This document shows positions 34,589 to 38,226 of a stretch of 38,226 nucleotides of DNA, piece by piece. A program made the position numbers and the translations under genes. The DNA comes from Candidatus Pelagibacter sp. (GTDB lineage Bacteria; Pseudomonadota; Alphaproteobacteria; Pelagibacterales; Pelagibacteraceae), in contig JAOHNF010000006.1 in NCBI GenBank assembly GCA_028103285.1, positions 1 through 38,226 on the forward strand, in the 5' to 3' direction. The notes beneath the pieces are model-generated. The model ran no database searches, was not told the origin of the DNA, and worked only from the letters and a program-made list of their open reading frames with translations. The first letter of the stretch is position 1. Each line of letters opens with the position of its first letter.

Positions 34589-35505
34589 TCTTCAATACCC
34601 AGCAAAGCTTTCGAAAAATACTCAGCATTGAAAAGATGTAAATCAGTTTCTTTCTCTCCCATGCCAATTGCCACTATTGGCAATTTATACTTTTTACAGA
34701 TAGCCAGAACCACACCACCTTTAGCCGTACTATCTAGTTTTGTAATTATTAATCCAGTTAAGTCATGTATTTTATTAAATTCCTCAACCTGATTTAAAGC
34801 GTTTTGACCAGTTGTTGCATCTAAAACTAGAATTACTTCGTTGGGATAAGAAGAGTCAATTTTTTTTAAAACATTTATAATTTTTTTATATTCTTCCATT
34901 AAATTTTTTTTATTTTGAAGTCGACCTGCAGTATCAATTAAAGCAATATCAATTTGATTTTTTTTAGCAAACTCTGCTGTTTTAAATGCTACAGAAGCGG
35001 GATCGCTATTTATTTCTGATTTTATAATATCAACTTTAACTTTTGTAGCCCAAACCTGTAACTGGTCAATAGCGGCAGCTCTAAAAGTGTCTGCAGCACC
35101 AAACACAACTGATCTATTATTATCTTTAAAATATTTACCAAGCTTTCCAATACTAGTTGTTTTTCCAACACCGTTTACTCCTGAAACTACAATTACGGCA
35201 GATTTAGCATTTCCCATTAAACTTAAATCTTTTTCATATTTTAGAAGATCAATTGCCATCTTTTCTGCAATTAATTTTAAAATTTCTTTATGATCTTCTA
35301 ATTTTTTATCAATTTTAAGATTTTCAAAATCTTTTCTAAGTTCTTTAGCAACATCAACACCTGCATCGGAAGATATAATTAGTTCCTCAAATTTTGTGAG
35401 AACATCTTCATCAATTCTTTTTTTAGAAAATATATTTTTAAAACCGTCTGTCAGATCAGAGGAGCTCTTTCCGAGTCCTATTTTAAATTTATTAAATAAA
35501 CTCAT
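34585..35505 (-). CDS. ftsY: signal recognition particle receptor FtsY
   Basis: I take the ATG at 35505 (MSLFNKFKIGLGK), just after the dapF stop, giving 306 residues; a TTG four codons upstream at 35517 would overlap dapF. The NG domain shows VSGVNGVGKTTSIGKLG, FGAADTFRAAAIDQL, LIDTAGRLQNKKNL and ITKLDSTAKGGVVLA. The acidic A domain is almost absent, as is common in alphaproteobacteria. It docks SRP-ribosome complexes at the inner membrane. ffh lies about 1 kb away on the other strand. Confidence 0.96.
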   Translation of the reverse strand: MSLFNKFKIGLGKSSSDLTDGFKNIFSKKRIDEDVLTKFEELIISSDAGVDVAKELRKDFENLKIDKKLEDHKEILKLIAEKMAIDLLKYEKDLSLMGNAKSAVIVVSGVNGVGKTTSIGKLGKYFKDNNRSVVFGAADTFRAAAIDQLQVWATKVKVDIIKSEINSDPASVAFKTAEFAKKNQIDIALIDTAGRLQNKKNLMEEYKKIINVLKKIDSSYPNEVILVLDATTGQNALNQVEEFNKIHDLTGLIITKLDSTAKGGVVLAICKKYKLPIVAIGMGEKETDLHLFNAEYFSKALLGIED

Positions 35506-35506
35506 T

Positions 35507-36337
35507 TTAGATTTCAAGCTTAGTATATTTTATATCTGAGACTGGACCTCGCATAAATATATTCAGATCCTTATCTATTTTTATATTTAAAGCCCCTTCT
35601 TTAAATTTAATGTTAACATCATTCTCAGTCAGTTTTTTAATTGTAGCAGCAACTGCAGTAGCGCAAGCAGCTGTTCCGCAGGCCTTTGTTAATCCGGCTC
35701 CACGCTCCCAAACATTTACTGTTATATTATTTTTGTCATCTACTTGAGCAAATGTAACATTAATCTTTTCGGGAAATAGTTCATTGTTTTCAATTTTAGG
35801 TCCTAATATTTTAATATCATTTTCAAAGCAATCTTTAACAAAAAAAATTATATGTGGATTGCCTACATTTACGCAAAATCCATCAGGGAATTTTTTATTT
35901 TCAATATTAAGAGTGATGTTACTATGATCTAAATTTTTTGATAAAGGAATTTTATCCCATTCAAATATAGGTTTTCCCATTGCAAGCTCAACGTCGAGAT
36001 CTCCAACTATTTTAGCATTAAGCAATCTATTGTTTGTTTTTAACTTAACTTTTTTGGTATTTAAGTCTTTGCCTAAGAGATAAGCTATACACCTACTTCC
36101 ATTTCCACATGCACTTACTTCAACCCCGTCGGAATTAAAAATAGTAATTGGAAAAACTTTATTAACTTCTTTCTCAATAAAGATTATTTGATCAAATCCA
36201 ATATCACGATGAAAAGATTTAAGATTACCCAAATGAATTATTTGTTCTTTAGTTATATTTACAAAGTCTTTTCTTCTATCAACAATGACAAATTTGTTGC
36301 CCAAACCATCCATTCTAAAAGCTTTTATCGTTGCCAT
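35507..36337 (-). CDS. dapF: diaminopimelate epimerase
   Basis: Length is 276 residues. Two catalytic cysteine blocks are present, VSACGNGSRCIAYLLG and TKACGTAACATAVAA, plus the N-terminal DGLGNKFVIVD. It converts LL- to meso-diaminopimelate for lysine and peptidoglycan synthesis. ftsY follows directly on the same strand. Its start (36337) faces the ffh promoter across 165 bases. Confidence 0.97.
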   Translation of the reverse strand: MATIKAFRMDGLGNKFVIVDRRKDFVNITKEQIIHLGNLKSFHRDIGFDQIIFIEKEVNKVFPITIFNSDGVEVSACGNGSRCIAYLLGKDLNTKKVKLKTNNRLLNAKIVGDLDVELAMGKPIFEWDKIPLSKNLDHSNITLNIENKKFPDGFCVNVGNPHIIFFVKDCFENDIKILGPKIENNELFPEKINVTFAQVDDKNNITVNVWERGAGLTKACGTAACATAVAATIKKLTENDVNIKFKEGALNIKIDKDLNIFMRGPVSDIKYTKLEI

Positions 36338-36362
36338 AATAGTAGATTAGTATAATTATTCG

Positions 36363-36390
36363 TTGACTTTTAAAACCCCAAATTGTAATT
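36363..36390 (+). promoter_or_regulatory. promoter of the ffh leader
   Basis: TTGACT at 36363-36368 and TGTAAT at 36385-36390, 16 bases apart, are the best sigma70-type pair in the window. The expected start is near 36397, about 106 bases ahead of the ffh ATG. Confidence 0.6.
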
Positions 36391-36396
36391 TCCTTC

Positions 36397-36502
36397 TACT
36401 TTCCGCAAATACATAAGTCTTTGCGGTGCTCTTTAAACAAGAGTGTCGACACTAGTCAGCGAAGGTTCGCCCACTAGTGCGATAGGTGTTGGGTATTACA
36501 AA
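36397..36502 (+). ncRNA. structured 5' leader RNA of ffh
   Basis: The leader is more GC-rich than other spacers here. A first hairpin pairs CTCTT (36429-36433) with AAGAG (36439-36443). A second pairs CACTAGT (36450-36456) with ACTAGTG (36473-36479), continues outward as TGTCG (36444-36448) with CGATA (36480-36484), and is capped by GCGA/TCGC around AGGT (36459-36470). I recall that a structured RNA motif named after ffh has been described from Pelagibacter; whether this is that motif needs a covariance-model search. It lacks the GGAAG loop expected of SRP RNA. Confidence 0.65.
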
Positions 36503-37855
36503 ATGTTTGAAAATTTAACAAGTAAATTAGAAAAAGTTTTTTCTAAACTTAAAAGTGCTCCTTCATTAACCGAAGAGCAAGTAGATTCTGGTTTAAAAGA
36601 AATTCGGTTGGCATTACTTGAAGCTGATGTGGCGTTACCTGTTGTTAAAGAATTTATCACAAACATAAAGCCTAAAACGATTGGTCAAGAAATAATTAGA
36701 TCAACATCTCCTGGCCAAATGATCGTTAAAATAGTTTACGATGAACTAGTTTCAATCCTAGGATCTAAAAATGAAGAACTTAATTTAAACGCAGTACCAC
36801 CTGTTTCAATATTATTAGTTGGGTTACAAGGATCAGGAAAAACAACATCAGCAGCTAAGCTTGCAAAATTAATTGAAGAGAAACATAAAAAAAAAGTCAT
36901 GTTGGTTAGTTTGGACGTTTATAGACCAGCTGCTCAAGAGCAGTTAAAATTATTAGCCGAAAATAATGGAATACAAAGTTTGCCGATTATTGGAAAACAG
37001 CAACCACTTGATATTACTAAAAGAGCACTTAATGTTGCAAACTTAAATGGATCAGATGTAATAATTTTTGATACGGCTGGAAGAACACAAATTGACCTTC
37101 CCATGATGTCAGAAATTAAACAAGTTAAAGAAATAACAAATCCGGTTGAAACTTTTTTAGTTGCGGACTCTCTAACAGGACAAATTGCAGTAAACGTGGC
37201 AAAAGAATTTGATACAGCGGTAAAATTATCTTCGATTATTCTTACAAGAATTGACGGTGATGCAAGAGGTGGTGCAGCATTAAGCATGAAACATATCACA
37301 GGAAAGCCAATTAAATATATTGGTGTAGGAGAAAAAATATCTGATTTTGAATTATTTCATCCAGATAGACTTGCCAACAGAATACTTGGAATGGGAGATG
37401 TTGTAACATTAGTTGAAAAAGCAGCACAAGACTTAGGTGAGGAAAAATTAAAAGAAAGAGAAGAAGAATTAAAAAAAGGTATTTTTACAATGGACTCATA
37501 TCTCTCCCAAATAAGACAAATGAAAAAAATGGGTGGCATGGAAAGTGTAATGTCAATGTTGCCAGGTGCAAATAAGATGAAAGAAAAAATGGATCAAGCG
37601 AATATTGATGAGAAAATGTTAATAGAAAACGAAGCATTAATTTTATCTATGACAAAAAAAGAAAAAGAAAATCCAAAAATAATTAGCGGATCTAGAAGAA
37701 AAAGAATTGCAAACGGTTCAGGAGTTGATGTCTCTAAAATAAATAAATTATTAAAACAATTTAAAATGATGTCAGATATGATGAAAAAGATGTCACAAGG
37801 AAAAAAAATTCCATCTGGATTGATTCCAGATGAAATGCTTAATCAACTAAAATGA
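36503..37855 (+). CDS. ffh: signal recognition particle protein Ffh
   Basis: I start at the ATG at 36503 (MFENLTSKLEKVF), giving 450 residues; the frame is open to a GTG at 36443 but that part encodes the leader hairpin. The G domain has GLQGSGKTTSAAKLA (107-121), DTAGRTQIDLPMM and LTRIDGDARGGAAL; the methionine-rich M domain has MKKMGGMESVMSMLPG and ends RRKRIANGSGVDVSKINKLLKQF. It binds signal sequences and SRP RNA and works with FtsY. rpsP follows after ten bases. Confidence 0.97.
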   Translation: MFENLTSKLEKVFSKLKSAPSLTEEQVDSGLKEIRLALLEADVALPVVKEFITNIKPKTIGQEIIRSTSPGQMIVKIVYDELVSILGSKNEELNLNAVPPVSILLVGLQGSGKTTSAAKLAKLIEEKHKKKVMLVSLDVYRPAAQEQLKLLAENNGIQSLPIIGKQQPLDITKRALNVANLNGSDVIIFDTAGRTQIDLPMMSEIKQVKEITNPVETFLVADSLTGQIAVNVAKEFDTAVKLSSIILTRIDGDARGGAALSMKHITGKPIKYIGVGEKISDFELFHPDRLANRILGMGDVVTLVEKAAQDLGEEKLKEREEELKKGIFTMDSYLSQIRQMKKMGGMESVMSMLPGANKMKEKMDQANIDEKMLIENEALILSMTKKEKENPKIISGSRRKRIANGSGVDVSKINKLLKQFKMMSDMMKKMSQGKKIPSGLIPDEMLNQLK

Positions 37856-37865
37856 AAGGTATAGA

Positions 37866-38226
37866 ATGTTAAAAATAAGATTATCTATGGGCGGAGTAAG
37901 AAAAAGACCCGTTTATAAAATCGTTATAGCAGACAGTAGATATCCAAGAGATGGAAAATTTATTGAAAAGGTTGGTTCTTTTAATCCTTTACTTCCAAAA
38001 GATAAAAAGGAAAGAATAAAAGTAGAAGCTGAAAGAGTGAAGTACTGGATGAGTAAAGGTGCTCAACCAACTTTAAGAGTTTCTAGAATTTTAGGCGAGG
38101 CACAAATAATGCCAATGCCAAAAGCAGGAAATAATCCTCAGAAGGCAGTTCCTAAGAAAGAAAGAAAAAAAGAAGGAGAGGAACCTAAAGCAGAAGCTAA
38201 AAAGGAAGAACCTAAAGCAGAAGCTA
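37866..38226 (+). CDS. rpsP: 30S ribosomal protein S16 (3' end cut by window edge)
   Basis: The frame starts MLKIRLSMGGVRKRPVYKIV and continues DSRYPRDGKFIEKVGSFNPL and YWMSKGAQPTLRVSRIL, the complete S16 core (about 85 residues). It then runs into a charged tail with EPKAEAKKE repeated at 27-base spacing and is open to the window edge after 120 codons. AAAGG at 37855-37859, six bases before the ATG, is a good ribosome binding site. The order ffh-rpsP is widespread in bacteria. Confidence 0.96.
   Translation, partial: MLKIRLSMGGVRKRPVYKIVIADSRYPRDGKFIEKVGSFNPLLPKDKKERIKVEAERVKYWMSKGAQPTLRVSRILGEAQIMPMPKAGNNPQKAVPKKERKKEGEEPKAEAKKEEPKAEA
38181..38225 (+). repeat. 27-base tandem repeat in the rpsP tail
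   Basis: The 18-base string GAACCTAAAGCAGAAGCT occurs at 38181-38198 and again at 38208-38225, giving a nine-residue period of Glu, Pro, Lys and Ala. The repeat may continue beyond the window edge. Confidence 0.8.

Noticed and set aside
36443..36502. GTG-initiated N-terminal extension of Ffh (MSTLVSEGSP...)
   Set aside because: The segment is the stable hairpin of the leader and Ffh proteins begin at MFENL; the extension is only coincidentally open.
36421..36502. SRP (4.5S) RNA or a tRNA in front of ffh, suggested by GGTTCGCCC
   Set aside because: No GGAAG/AGCA SRP loop, and no acceptor or anticodon stem of a tRNA; GGTTCGCC is part of the local hairpin.
36934..37299. 121-codon minus-strand ORF opposite ffh
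   Set aside because: Mirror of a highly conserved gene; no independent features.

Overview
The window is AT-rich, densely packed alphaproteobacterial DNA that looks like a SAR11 (Pelagibacterales, 'Candidatus Pelagibacter'-like) genome. The grounds are strong A/T bias in codons and spacers, very short or overlapping intergenic gaps, few Shine-Dalgarno sequences, alphaproteobacterial markers (DUF2794, IalB, a CcmC-H run), and a glcDEF/TRAP cluster. The clade call is inference; no rRNA or tRNA is present to confirm it. No stretch longer than about 200 bases lacks a gene. I see no IS element, CRISPR array, prophage, tRNA or rRNA.

Layout. (1) 1-5200, mostly minus: an EVE-domain protein cut by the window edge, a class I methyltransferase, the PmbA/TldD protease pair and an FkbM-type methyltransferase. 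The two methyltransferases look like accessory surface-glycan genes either side of a core protease pair. (2) 5300-10300: tsaD (minus) diverges from a compact plus run, hemC-hemD-mscS-yggT-folD. (3) 10290-13460, minus: PsiE-like protein, argG, IalB-family protein and a Tas-type aldo/keto reductase. (4) 13540-15590: BI-1 membrane protein (plus), DUF2794 and YciB (minus), hspQ (plus). (5) 15660-19875: the cytochrome c maturation operon ccmC-D-E-F-G-H, preceded by a long leader hairpin. (6) 19924-32883: a PagL-like outer-membrane protein, then a carbon-acid block: FMN 2-hydroxyacid dehydrogenase (lldD-like), class I aminotransferase, glycolate oxidase glcDEF, a D-2-hydroxyacid dehydrogenase, a TRAP transporter (dctP, strong terminator, dctQ, dctM), an amidase and a 59-residue membrane protein. 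(7) 32895-34588: EamA permease and an alpha/beta hydrolase. (8) 34585-38226: ftsY and dapF on minus, diverging from ffh with a structured 5' leader, then rpsP, cut by the edge.

How the genes fit together. The lldD/aminotransferase/glcDEF/hydroxyacid dehydrogenase/TRAP block reads as a module for importing a small hydroxy- or oxo-acid, oxidising it (glycolate to glyoxylate, or lactate to pyruvate) and transaminating the oxo-acid, for example glyoxylate to glycine. The Ccm genes supply c-type cytochromes. ftsY and ffh, both SRP GTPase genes, lie about 1 kb apart in divergent units around dapF.

Most of the window is ordinary core genome. The items most worth a second look are the structured leader of ffh, a ccmC leader hairpin whose loop reproduces the 16S rRNA 3' tail, the dctP/dctQ terminator, the duplicated LLEK..DLPGG motif in the PagL-like protein, the disturbed 5' end of the FkbM gene, and possible leaderless promoters. 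I found no clear sign of a wholly new multi-gene system.
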